A stretch of DNA of 14,177 nucleotides from Bacillota bacterium (GCA_021806845.1 JAKAPV010000051.1:1-14177), one strand, 5' to 3'; positions 1 through 9,064 are shown, counted from the first letter of the stretch. Numbers and translations are program-made. The notes: generated by a model from the sequence alone, not told the origin.

Positions 1-1823
<1,823 letters not shown>

Positions 1824-1825
1824 CG

Positions 1826-2878
1826 TTATCCAACCTCCTTCTGCAGCCGATCCCGAATGAGGTTCGCCCGCGCGGTACGCTGTTCCGCCGGCTGCAGTTC
1901 CTGTCCCACAGTTCTTGAGAGGAAGCCCGGAAGGGCCAATACGAGCAACTCGTTCACGAGCGGCAGAGGCACTTGCAGGAGGCCCATCGCCGTTCCGAGC
2001 CTGAGGTCCGAGAGAAGGTGCATTGCTTCCTCGGCTCCGAGCAGCCTCGCGTGCCGAAGAATCCCATAGGCGCGATGGACGCGGTCCTGCACCTCTGGCA
2101 GAGCGTTCTCGGCGAGCAGCCTGCGCGCCTGCCGTTCCTGCTCGATCACTTCGAGCGCCGCCCGTTCGATGCCTCCCGCCACCTCCTCTTCCGTCTGGCC
2201 CAGGGTGATCTGGTTCGAGATCTGAAAGAGGTTCCCAATGGCCTCCGTTCCCTCTCCATAGAGTCCCCGCACCGCGAGTCCCAGCTTCGGCAACACGTGC
2301 AGCAGCTGCTGGATGCGCTGTGTGCGGGCTAGACCGCCGAGGTGTAGCATCACCGAAAGGCGCAGCCCTGTTCCGACGTTGGTCGGGCAGGCCGTCAGGT
2401 ATCCCCGGTCCGGCGCGAACGCGAAGTCCAGGTTCTGTTCCAGCCGGTCGTCGACCCCGAGCGCCATGTTGAGCGCCTCGCTCACCGCCAGGCCCGGCAG
2501 GATCGCCTGCACGCGCAGGTGGTCTTCTTCGTTCACCATTACGCTGAGTGCCTCGTCGTCGCGCAGCGCGAGTGCCGCGCGGTCTGGCATCTGGGCCTGC
2601 TGCGGGCTGATCAGGTGCTTTTCGAGCAGCACTTGCCGGTCGATCGGGCTGAGCCCCTGCAGCCGGTAGAACTGCCAGCCGCGCCCCAGGCCAGAGACCG
2701 CGCCCTGTACACGCTGCAGGACCTGTTCGCCCGGTTCGGCCTGTAGGTGCTCCGGGAAGGGATAGCCGTCGAGATTGCGCGCGAGCCGCGCGCGGCTCGA
2801 CACGACGACGTCGGACATCTCTCCCCCGCCCGAAGTCCACGAACTGCGCGGGGAGGACAGGTGACTCTCGAGATTCAT
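1826..2878 (-). CDS. mcsB: Protein arginine kinase McsB
   Basis: Phosphagen-kinase-fold enzyme that phosphorylates arginine on proteins, marking them for ClpC-ClpP, and that inactivates CtsR in some species. At 350 residues it has the usual length. Visible motifs are SSRARLAR (27-34), NEEDH (116-120, with the catalytic acidic pair), CPTNVGTG with the active-site cysteine C164, RGLYGEGTEA (204-213) and QISNQITLG (219-227). The N-terminal SSW element supports the ATG at 2878 over the internal Met21. That ATG overlaps the mcsA TGA by 4 bp, with GGGGGG a few bases upstream as the likely ribosome site. The C-terminus is odd. Where Bacillus-type McsB has the RDxxRA phospho-arginine-binding motif, this protein reads QRTARA (333-338), keeping only the final RA. 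Kinase function itself looks intact. The family call is certain; the effect of the altered motif is inference. Confidence 0.97.
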   Translation of the reverse strand: MNLESHLSSPRSSWTSGGGEMSDVVVSSRARLARNLDGYPFPEHLQAEPGEQVLQRVQGAVSGLGRGWQFYRLQGLSPIDRQVLLEKHLISPQQAQMPDRAALALRDDEALSVMVNEEDHLRVQAILPGLAVSEALNMALGVDDRLEQNLDFAFAPDRGYLTACPTNVGTGLRLSVMLHLGGLARTQRIQQLLHVLPKLGLAVRGLYGEGTEAIGNLFQISNQITLGQTEEEVAGGIERAALEVIEQERQARRLLAENALPEVQDRVHRAYGILRHARLLGAEEAMHLLSDLRLGTAMGLLQVPLPLVNELLVLALPGFLSRTVGQELQPAEQRTARANLIRDRLQKEVG

Positions 2879-3375
2879 TGCGATCCCCCCGCTTCGGCTG
2901 CCTTCAGTGCATCCCTCAGCTCCGCCGCCTTCTCGTACTCCTCGCTCTGCACCGCCTGCTGCAGCCGCTCGCGCAACTGCTGAATGCGGCGTGACCGCTC
3001 GAACGCCTCGCCCCTGCGCCGCGGAAGCTTGCCTCGGTGTTCCGTCGTGCCGTGTAGCCTGCGCAGCATCGGCTCGAGCTCCGCGCGGAACTGGTTGTAG
3101 CAGGCGGGGCAGCCCAGCCGGCCGGTTTCACGGAATTCGCTGAAGCGGAAGCCGCAGCTCGCGCAGTGCACATCCGTCTTGGGCGCGGTCGCCTGGTCCT
3201 CCCCGACGAAGTTCGCAAGGAGGTTCTGCAGGAGCGACGCAGGATCGGGAAAGAGCTGAAACTCGCCTTTCTGCTGAGCGCAGGCGCCGCACAGATGCAG
3301 TTGCTCGACGTGTCCGTTCACCACCTTGGTCAGGTGGACGGTAGCGGGTCGCAGGCCGCACTCCTGGCAGGTCAC
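2875..3375 (-). CDS. mcsA: McsA, zinc-finger/UVR activator of McsB
   Basis: Small protein that binds and stimulates the McsB arginine kinase and helps control CtsR and ClpC. The product is 166 residues from a GTG at 3375, preceded by GGGGAGGTGA that overlaps the ctsR stop. An ATG further upstream in the same frame is rejected because it would run back through ctsR. The N-terminal half carries two zinc-finger units with four CxxC pairs: C3/C6 with C29/C32, and C71/C74 with C89/C92. The C-terminal region, about 128-162, is a charged UVR domain (EEYEKAAELRD) like those in UvrB and ClpC, suited to coiled-coil contacts. It sits between ctsR (4-bp gap) and mcsB (ATGA overlap), so translation is probably coupled. 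The family and order are those of the class III heat-shock operon. Confidence 0.95.
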   Translation of the reverse strand: MTCQECGLRPATVHLTKVVNGHVEQLHLCGACAQQKGEFQLFPDPASLLQNLLANFVGEDQATAPKTDVHCASCGFRFSEFRETGRLGCPACYNQFRAELEPMLRRLHGTTEHRGKLPRRRGEAFERSRRIQQLRERLQQAVQSEEYEKAAELRDALKAAEAGGSQ

Positions 3376-3379
3376 GCCC

Positions 3380-3838
3380 TCACCTCCCCTGCGAGGCGCT
3401 GAGCAGGGCCACGGCCAGCAGGCGCGCCCGCAAGAGGTCTCGCTGCGGCAGGGGCAGGTCCAGCACATCCCGGTGCAGCATGTCCGTGAGCATCCGCGCC
3501 TCACGCTCCGTGAGCCAGCCGCTTGCGCCGCAACGCGCGACGATCGCCGCGGCCTCCGCCTGCGCGACACCGGTCCCGGACTGGCGCAACGCTGCTGCCA
3601 AGCGAGGCAATTCCGGCTGGCCAGAGCGGACGATCCGGATGTACCCGCCGCCGCCGCGCCGGCTGACTGTCACGAAGCCGCGTTCCGGCGTGAATCGGGT
3701 AGCCAGCACGTAGTTGATCTGTGACGGAGCGCAATCGTATTGACGCGCCAGTACGACGCGCTGCAGGTCGGCTTGCCCGCATTCCTGCAGCAGCGCCAGG
3801 ATGTGGCGCTCGATTGCATCCGCCAGCGTAAGCGACAT
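3380..3838 (-). CDS. ctsR: Transcriptional repressor CtsR
   Basis: Heat-shock repressor of clp genes. It binds tandem GGTCAAA repeats as a dimer and is released on heating. The product is 152 residues from the ATG at 3838, with GGGAGGAAG 6 bases upstream; a 17-residue upstream extension would include the operator and is not used. The N-terminal winged helix-turn-helix has the family pattern PSQINYVLATRFTPERG (38-54). The glycine-rich wing RRGGGGYIRI (60-69) is the thermosensing loop in studied CtsR proteins. The C-terminal half (about 75-150) matches the four-helix dimerisation domain in length and charge pattern. It is the first gene of the operon, and a CtsR operator lies just upstream, so autoregulation is expected. 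The family assignment is secure. Confidence 0.96.
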   Translation of the reverse strand: MSLTLADAIERHILALLQECGQADLQRVVLARQYDCAPSQINYVLATRFTPERGFVTVSRRGGGGYIRIVRSGQPELPRLAAALRQSGTGVAQAEAAAIVARCGASGWLTEREARMLTDMLHRDVLDLPLPQRDLLRARLLAVALLSASQGR

Positions 3839-3860
3839 GACGGACTTCCTCCCTTGGGCT

Positions 3861-3877
3861 TTTGACCTTCCCTGACC
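3861..3877 (-). promoter_or_regulatory. CtsR operator upstream of ctsR
   Basis: On the minus strand this reads GGTCAGGGAAGGTCAAA. The CtsR consensus is GGTCAAA-NAN-GGTCAAA: the second heptad is perfect, the first matches 5 of 7, and the GAA spacer fits NAN. It begins 1 bp after the -10 box and covers the expected transcription start, so a bound repressor would block initiation. This supports CtsR autoregulation of ctsR-mcsA-mcsB-clpC. Confidence 0.9.
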
Positions 3878-3878
3878 T

Positions 3879-3906
3879 ATTATAGGCACGCGGGAACTGT
3901 TGTAAA
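3879..3906 (-). promoter_or_regulatory. Sigma-A-type promoter of the ctsR operon
   Basis: The minus strand has TTTACA (3906-3901, 5 of 6 to TTGACA), a 16-bp spacer and a perfect TATAAT (3884-3879). Transcription should start near 3872, inside the CtsR operator and about 34 bases before the ctsR ATG. The promoter lies wholly in the 76-bp gap after the methyltransferase gene. Confidence 0.85.
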
Positions 3907-3914
3907 GCCGGGGC

Positions 3915-5132
3915 TCAGTCGCGCTGCAGGACGACGAGGTGCAGGTAGTCCGTCTCCGGCACTTCCACGCGCACCGGGTGATCCGGCGCCGGTCCTCTGA
4001 CCGCGATGCGCGTCAGCGGCACACCCGCATCCGAAGCCGCATCGTCGACGACCGCGAGAAAGTCTCCGAGCGACACCGCGTGCGAGCAGCTCGCGGTGAG
4101 AAGATAGCCGCCGGGCGCGAGCAGGCGCATGGCCCGCAGGTTGATCTCCTTGTAGGCCCGCAGCGCTGCTTCCAGGTGGTCCTTGCCGCGCGCGAAGGGC
4201 GGCGGGTCGAGCACCACCAGATCATGGGCCGCGCGCTCGCGCACCAGCTGGCGCAGGAGATCGAAGGCGTTCTCCGCACGGACCGCAACGTCGACCCCGT
4301 TCGCCGCTGCATTGCGTGTAATCGCGGCAACCGCCGTTTCGGAGCTTTCCACTGCGGTGACAGACGAGGCGCCGCCCAGCGCCGCGGCGATCGCGAAGCC
4401 TCCCGTGTAGGAGAAGACGTCGAGCACGCGCCGCCCCGCGGCGAGACTGCGGCAGAGCGCCCGATTCTCGCGCTGGTCGAAATAGTGGCCGGTCTTCTGC
4501 CCGCCGAAAAGATCCACCTCGTAGCGGATGTCCTCCTCGTGGATCACGACGGGGCCCGCCGGCGGCGTACCGCGCAGCATCTCGAGGCGCAGGTCCATCC
4601 CTTCCTTGCGGCGGACCGGAGCGATCCCCCGCAGGATCGTGCCGTTTGGCGCAAGCTTCTCGATCGCCGGAAGGAGCCAGGGCATGAGAATCTGCTCCGC
4701 ACCCAGGGCATCCGGCGAGACGACGCCGTAGCCGCCGATGCGCTCCACTACAAGCCCGGGGAGTCCGTCCGCCTCCGCGTGCACGAGGCGCAGGTCCGCG
4801 ACGTCACCCAGCCGTTCCGCTCGCCGCGACAAGGCGCGCAGAAGCTGTGCCTCGGCCCATTCCTGCGACGGCAGCTCGCCGCCGCGCGTCAGGATGCGCA
4901 CGAGGATGCCCGACGCGGGGTTCGCGTAGCCCGCGCCGACGACGTGTCCCCTCTGGTCCTCTACCCGCACGATCTCTGACGGTGCGAGGTCCGCTGGAAC
5001 CTCCTTGAACTCGCCGCGAAACACCCACGGGTGGCCCCGCAGGACCCGGTGCTCGCCGGGCCGGAGTCTCAGGGTGCGAATGGTGCATCCCCCTCTTCCA
5101 TGGCCTGCGCCAATTTCCGCATCGATCCCCAC
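3915..5132 (-). CDS. Class I SAM-dependent rRNA methyltransferase, RlmI-like (23S rRNA m5C)
   Basis: Probable 23S rRNA 5-methylcytosine methyltransferase of the RlmI/YccW family. An N-terminal PUA RNA-binding domain (about 18-95, with RPGEHRVLRGHPWVF) is followed by the linker motif GQKTGHYFDQRENR (211-224). The Rossmann methyltransferase domain shows VLDVFSYTGGF (236-246, SAM binding), DPPPFA (309-314) and TASCSH (346-351), whose C349 is the expected catalytic nucleophile. Length (405) is near the family norm of about 390-400. The start is uncertain. The first usable codon is GTG at 5132, which overlaps the HAD gene by 64 bp. Family similarity begins only around residue 17-20, beside the HAD stop, where the only nearby candidate is an ATT at 5081 behind GAGGGGG. 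It is the last gene of the run starting with the adenosyltransferase. Methylation of position 1962, as in E. coli, is inference. Confidence 0.9.
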   Translation of the reverse strand: MGIDAEIGAGHGRGGCTIRTLRLRPGEHRVLRGHPWVFRGEFKEVPADLAPSEIVRVEDQRGHVVGAGYANPASGILVRILTRGGELPSQEWAEAQLLRALSRRAERLGDVADLRLVHAEADGLPGLVVERIGGYGVVSPDALGAEQILMPWLLPAIEKLAPNGTILRGIAPVRRKEGMDLRLEMLRGTPPAGPVVIHEEDIRYEVDLFGGQKTGHYFDQRENRALCRSLAAGRRVLDVFSYTGGFAIAAALGGASSVTAVESSETAVAAITRNAAANGVDVAVRAENAFDLLRQLVRERAAHDLVVLDPPPFARGKDHLEAALRAYKEINLRAMRLLAPGGYLLTASCSHAVSLGDFLAVVDDAASDAGVPLTRIAVRGPAPDHPVRVEVPETDYLHLVVLQRD

Positions 5133-5800
5133 CAGATCGGCTCGCCGATGGGATCGGACGTGCGGCGGTAACTGCCGTCGATCCAGGCGAACGCGATGCC
5201 AGCCTGCGCCGCCGCACCGTCGTCCCGGCGGTCATTGCCGATCATCATCGCCTCGTGCGGGCTGCACTCGGCAGTGGCGAGCACCTCTCGGTAGTATCGC
5301 ACGTCCGGCTTCGCGTAATGGCAGTTCTCGAAGCAGGTGATGTGCTCGAAGTCCTCCGCCGCGAGCCCCGCCCAGCGCAGCCGCTCGACGATCGCCCGCA
5401 GAGGGAAGACGGGACTCGTCGCGAGCGTCAGGCGGTAGCCGCGCGCGCGGGCGGCCGCCACGAACCGGCGAGCCCCCGGGATTGGCCGCGTGTGCTCGCG
5501 CAGCCTCGGGAACACGTCCTGGTAAAACGCCGTGAAGGCATCGTCGTAGCGCTGCGAGAGATCTTCCGACAGACCCTCGCGGAAGGCCGCATAGAAGGCC
5601 TCTTCATTCGTCTTCGGCTCTGTGCGCGTCGCGATCATGGCTTGCACCGCGCCCATGAAGCGCTGATAGAAGTCGGGGAGGCGCACTGCCTCCCCGATAT
5701 AGGTGCCGAGGCGCTCGAAGTAGATGGGCAGGAAGCGGTCGATGTCCATGCCGAGGAGCGTCCCGTCGAGGTCCACGAACAGGTGATGCCGATCTCTCAA
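5069..5800 (-). CDS. HAD-superfamily hydrolase (probable phosphatase)
   Basis: 243-residue haloacid dehalogenase-type hydrolase, probably a small-molecule phosphatase with a helical cap. Motif I is VDLDGT with nucleophile D10 and acid D12. The motif II residue is T128 in LATSP. Motif III is K164 in YAKPD. Motif IV is IGNDRRDD (187-194). The insert between motifs I and II (about 18-105) is the C1-type cap. The start is TTG at 5800, whose last two bases overlap the EF-G-like TGA as TTGA, with AGGAG 7 bases upstream, so translation is probably coupled to the preceding gene. Its 3' end overlaps the possible start of the methyltransferase gene. The substrate cannot be told from sequence; phosphoglycolate-type or nucleotide phosphatases are the nearest general relatives. 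Confidence 0.88.
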   Translation of the reverse strand: MRDRHHLFVDLDGTLLGMDIDRFLPIYFERLGTYIGEAVRLPDFYQRFMGAVQAMIATRTEPKTNEEAFYAAFREGLSEDLSQRYDDAFTAFYQDVFPRLREHTRPIPGARRFVAAARARGYRLTLATSPVFPLRAIVERLRWAGLAAEDFEHITCFENCHYAKPDVRYYREVLATAECSPHEAMMIGNDRRDDGAAAQAGIAFAWIDGSYRRTSDPIGEPIWWGSMRKLAQAMEEGDAPFAP

Positions 5801-7797
5801 TGCTGCGCTCCTGTCTTCGCCGTCTGGATGATCTGCTGCGCGATCTGCGGCGGCACCTCGTCATAGTGGGCGAAGTGCTGCATGAAGCGAGCGCGCCCGC
5901 CAGCCAAGGACCGGAGCTCGATGGCGTAGCGCTGCAGTTCCGCCTGCGGCACGAACGCTCGCACGAGGCCGCGCCCCGCCTCTGTCTCCATGCCGAGCAC
6001 GCGCCCGCGCTTGCGGTTCACGACACCGATAATGTCGCCCATGGCCGCTTCGGGGCAATCGATCTCGATCTCGTCAATCGGCTCGAGCAGGACGGGCTTC
6101 GCGCGCTGCGCGCCTTCACGAAACGCGAGCGCCCCCGCGATCTTGAAGGCCATTTCGGAAGAGTCGACCGAGTGGTAGCTCCCATCGACGAGGGCGCAGC
6201 GCACGCCCACCACCTGGTATCCGGCGAGCACGCCTTGCGCCATGGCCTCCTGCACGCCTTTCTCCACCGCCGGCCGGTACTGCTGCGGCACGACGCCCCC
6301 GAAGATCTTGTCCTCGAAGACGAAGTCCTCGCCGCCGGAGGGTGAGAGCTCCAGCCAGACATGCCCGAACTGCCCGTGGCCACCGCTCTGCTTCTTGTGC
6401 TTGCCCTCGATCTTGACGCTGCCCCGCAGCGTCTCGCGATACGGCACTTCCGGCATCTCCATGCTGACCGCGACGGAGAACTTGCGGCGCAGGCGCTCCT
6501 GCAGGACTTCGAGATGCATCTCGCCGAGGCCCGCGACGACGGTCTCGTGGCCGCTCGGGTGCTCGAGACGCAGGGTCGGATCCTCTTCGAGCAGGCGCCG
6601 CAGCGCACCTGCAAGGTGGTCGTCATCCGCTGTGCTGCTCGCCTTGAGCGCCATCCTGAAGGCGGGCGCCTCGAACGCGATCGGCGGCAAGGGGCTGACG
6701 CCCTGCCGCAGCGCGAAGGTGTCGCCCGTCTGCGTCTCCGAGAGCTTGGCCACGGCGCCGATTTCCCCGGCAACGAGTTCGCTGACGGCGTCCTGATGCC
6801 GTCCGCGCAACCGGTAGATCTGCCCGAGCCTCTCTTCCTTGCCGCGGCTGACGTTATAGAGATGCGCGTCCTGACGCAACCGGCCGGACACCACCCGGAA
6901 GAAGCTCAGCCGGCCGACGTGCGGGTCGGCAGTCGTCTTGAAGACGAACGCGACCGGCTCATCGCTCGCTCCGTCGAGCGCTTTGGGAGGCGGCCCGAAG
7001 GACGCGACTGCGTCGAGCAGCGGTTTTGTGCCGGCGAGCGTCTGGGCGGATCCGTAGAGTACCGGCACGACGCTGCCGGCGGCGACAGCCGCGCGAATCG
7101 CACGTGCGAGGAGGTCGTCGGGCAGCTCGCCCTCCTCAAGGTATTGGGTGAGTGCCTCGTCATCCGCATCGGCGACGCATTCGCAGAGCGCATCCCGCAG
7201 CTCCGCCGCCTCCACTGGGATATCAGGAAGCGGCTTGTCATCCGCCGAAAACGCTTCCCCGCTCCAAATCGCGTAGGCGCCGCGCAGTCCCGCCTCCTGG
7301 CCGACGGGCCAGCTGAGGGCCGCAAGCTGCGACCCGAACGTGGCTTTCAGAGCGGAAAGGGCCTTCGCGGCGTCGGCGTTCTCCCGCTCCATCTTGTTGA
7401 CGAACACCATGAAAGGAATGTTGGCCGCCCGCAGCCGCTCGATCGCGAGCTCCGCTCCGACCTCGACCGGCGAGGCCGCGTCGACGACCAAAATAGCGAG
7501 GTCCGTGACGCGGTGCGCCGCCAGTGCCTCGCCAACGAAATCAAGATATCCCGGGGTATCGATGAGGTAGATCCGCCGCCCTTGGTACACCGCCGAACCC
7601 ACAGCCATGCTGAGGCTGATGTGCCTGCGCTGTTCCTCCGGCTCCTGGTCGAGGTTGGACGTGCCGTCGTCCACCCGTCCGCGGCGCTCCAGAGCTCCGG
7701 CCTTGAACAGGAGGGCCTCCGCGAGTGTCGTCTTTCCGCAACCGCCGTGGCCGAAGAGGCCAATACTACGGACGCTGTCGGGTACAACATCTCCCAT
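5797..7797 (-). CDS. Elongation factor G-like translational GTPase (EF-G2-type paralogue)
   Basis: 666-residue translational GTPase, shorter than canonical EF-G (about 690-700). The G domain has GHGGCGKTT (16-24) and DTPG (80-83). It departs from EF-G in the G4 motif, which reads NKME (134-137) instead of NKxD, and in switch I, which reads EQRRHISL (55-62) rather than ERGITI. Domains II-V are all represented: GKHKKQSGGHGQFGHVWLE is the domain IV entry loop, GSYHSVDSSEMAF retains the tip histidine used in translocation, and the C-terminus ends with HYDEVP. It is probably an accessory EF-G paralogue acting on the ribosome, not the housekeeping fusA, since no rpsL/rpsG/tuf neighbours are seen. 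The chosen ATG is at 7797; an in-frame ATG at 8004 would run 110 bp into the membrane-protein gene. The nearest strong AAGGAGG (7830-7824) is 26 bases upstream, which is unusually far. Function beyond GTPase/ribosome binding is inference. Confidence 0.92.
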   Translation of the reverse strand: MGDVVPDSVRSIGLFGHGGCGKTTLAEALLFKAGALERRGRVDDGTSNLDQEPEEQRRHISLSMAVGSAVYQGRRIYLIDTPGYLDFVGEALAAHRVTDLAILVVDAASPVEVGAELAIERLRAANIPFMVFVNKMERENADAAKALSALKATFGSQLAALSWPVGQEAGLRGAYAIWSGEAFSADDKPLPDIPVEAAELRDALCECVADADDEALTQYLEEGELPDDLLARAIRAAVAAGSVVPVLYGSAQTLAGTKPLLDAVASFGPPPKALDGASDEPVAFVFKTTADPHVGRLSFFRVVSGRLRQDAHLYNVSRGKEERLGQIYRLRGRHQDAVSELVAGEIGAVAKLSETQTGDTFALRQGVSPLPPIAFEAPAFRMALKASSTADDDHLAGALRRLLEEDPTLRLEHPSGHETVVAGLGEMHLEVLQERLRRKFSVAVSMEMPEVPYRETLRGSVKIEGKHKKQSGGHGQFGHVWLELSPSGGEDFVFEDKIFGGVVPQQYRPAVEKGVQEAMAQGVLAGYQVVGVRCALVDGSYHSVDSSEMAFKIAGALAFREGAQRAKPVLLEPIDEIEIDCPEAAMGDIIGVVNRKRGRVLGMETEAGRGLVRAFVPQAELQRYAIELRSLAGGRARFMQHFAHYDEVPPQIAQQIIQTAKTGAQH

Positions 7798-7894
7798 ACC
7801 GCGCGGCGCTCTGCGCGCCTCCGCCTCCTTCTGCCGCCCACTCCCCTTGGGCGCACGGAGCGCTTCGCGGACGGCGCGAGGTTCTCCTTCCAGG

Positions 7895-9064
7895 TCAACC
7901 AGGCCGGCGGGTGCGGCGATCTTCCTGCTTGTGGGGGGCGAGCGAGAGCCCTGGCAGCCAGCTCGCGGCGAGGTAGAGGCTGGCGGCGGCCGCCACCGCG
8001 GCAAAGGCCTGCGGAAAGGGGCCGAGGCCGATGGTCGAGATCGCGAGCACGCTCGGCATCCAGCCGCCGCGCGCGCGCAGCAGCTGGTGTCCGAATGCCG
8101 GGCGCAGGTGGTGCAGCAAGGTCAGGTTGGCCGCGACGGCGAATGCGACGGCCAGCACGTGCTGCATGGAGAGCGTACCGGCTGGGACGATGATTGCGAT
8201 GGCCAGCGCGAGCAGAAGCGCGGCGGCCAGCCCAAAGCCGATCCTCGCCCCGACCTGGGGATAGCGCCGGCGCGAGCCGACGACGTACGGACGCGCCCGC
8301 AGCACTCCCCGCAATGCGGGCACGAGATCCGCCAGCAGCATCACTCCGCCGAGCCCCGTGAGTCCAAGCAGCCACGGCTTGAGGAAGATGACCGACAGGA
8401 TCAGTCCGGCATGCCAGAGGACGGCGCCCCAGCGTGAGAGATGCTTCGAGCCGCCCGGATGGGCGAGCAGGCGCGGCCAAACGTAGAGCGCTCCGCCCAG
8501 GGTGAGGGACGAAAGCCACCCGAGAAGCATCAAAAGCTCGCTGCGGGCGCCGAGCACGTGGCCGCTGACGACTCCAGCCACCGCCACGAGGAACAGATAC
8601 GCCGGGCCCGCCGCGACCATCGCGCGCGCCACCGCGTCGCGGGCGGGATCGCTGCGGCGGGGCAGCTTCCCCGGTGTGAGGACATCCCCGAATGCTTCCG
8701 GCTGCTTGCCGAGGACGGTGGGTCGCCACCACACGAGATAGGCGTAGTCCGCGGCCCCTACGAGGAACCCGAGCCAGCCCAGGCGGTGCAGCAGCGACAA
8801 ACTGCCGATTTCCGGAATCGTCAGCAGTGCGAGACCCCCGACCGTCGACCAGAGGTAGACCTGGACGTAACGGGACGGCGCGGTTGCGGGACCGGTCCTG
8901 ATGATCTCCAGCCCTATGCCGGCCGCCAGAAATCCGGCGGCGCCGTACCCGAGCCACAGTCGAAGGTCCATGAGCGCGAGGGAGGACTCGGTCAGCGCGA
9001 GCCAGAGGGACGCGAGCGCGCTCGCCACGAGACTGACGCCGGCGGCGGCTGCGTATCGGTTCAT
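7895..9064 (-). CDS. Multi-pass integral membrane protein, possibly heme-copper-oxidase-subunit-I-like
   Basis: 389-residue, strongly hydrophobic protein with roughly 10-12 membrane helices by eye. A hydrophilic loop follows about the fourth helix (GKQPEAFGDV to DPARDAVAR), and the basic tail ends in DRRTRRPG. I do not recognise it with certainty. The segment SGHVLGARSELLMLLGWLS, followed by GGALYVWPRL, recalls the H-x-H...LGW...ilGalyhllP pattern of small cbb3/NnrS-like heme-copper-related proteins. Further histidines sit in WHAG, MQHV, HHLRP and FGH. The usual paired histidines are not all present, so heme or copper binding is speculation. The start ATG at 9064 has AGAGGGGG about 8 bases upstream and lies 20 bp after the adenosyltransferase stop, which suggests co-transcription. 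An earlier in-frame start at 9097 would overlap that gene. It is real by hydropathy and codon pattern; the function is open. Confidence 0.8.
   Translation of the reverse strand: MNRYAAAAGVSLVASALASLWLALTESSLALMDLRLWLGYGAAGFLAAGIGLEIIRTGPATAPSRYVQVYLWSTVGGLALLTIPEIGSLSLLHRLGWLGFLVGAADYAYLVWWRPTVLGKQPEAFGDVLTPGKLPRRSDPARDAVARAMVAAGPAYLFLVAVAGVVSGHVLGARSELLMLLGWLSSLTLGGALYVWPRLLAHPGGSKHLSRWGAVLWHAGLILSVIFLKPWLLGLTGLGGVMLLADLVPALRGVLRARPYVVGSRRRYPQVGARIGFGLAAALLLALAIAIIVPAGTLSMQHVLAVAFAVAANLTLLHHLRPAFGHQLLRARGGWMPSVLAISTIGLGPFPQAFAAVAAAASLYLAASWLPGLSLAPHKQEDRRTRRPG

Noticed and set aside
3376..3570. N-terminal extension of McsA
   Set aside because: It overlaps ctsR out of frame and gives an Arg/Cys-rich sequence; the GTG at 3375 has a strong ribosome site and the typical zinc-finger start.
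3890..3920. Terminator after the methyltransferase gene (AGCCCCGGCT followed by TT)
   Set aside because: The inverted repeat would have a 2-base loop and there is no real T-tract, and it overlaps the ctsR -35.
6361..8193. Long plus-strand open frame opposite the EF-G-like gene
   Set aside because: It is the complement of a clearly conserved GTPase gene; its translation is low-complexity Arg/Leu/Ala and matches no family I know.
7347..8957. 536-residue minus-strand frame across the EF-G-like and membrane-protein genes
   Set aside because: It is out of frame with two well-supported genes and is Arg/Pro-rich, as expected of a shifted frame.
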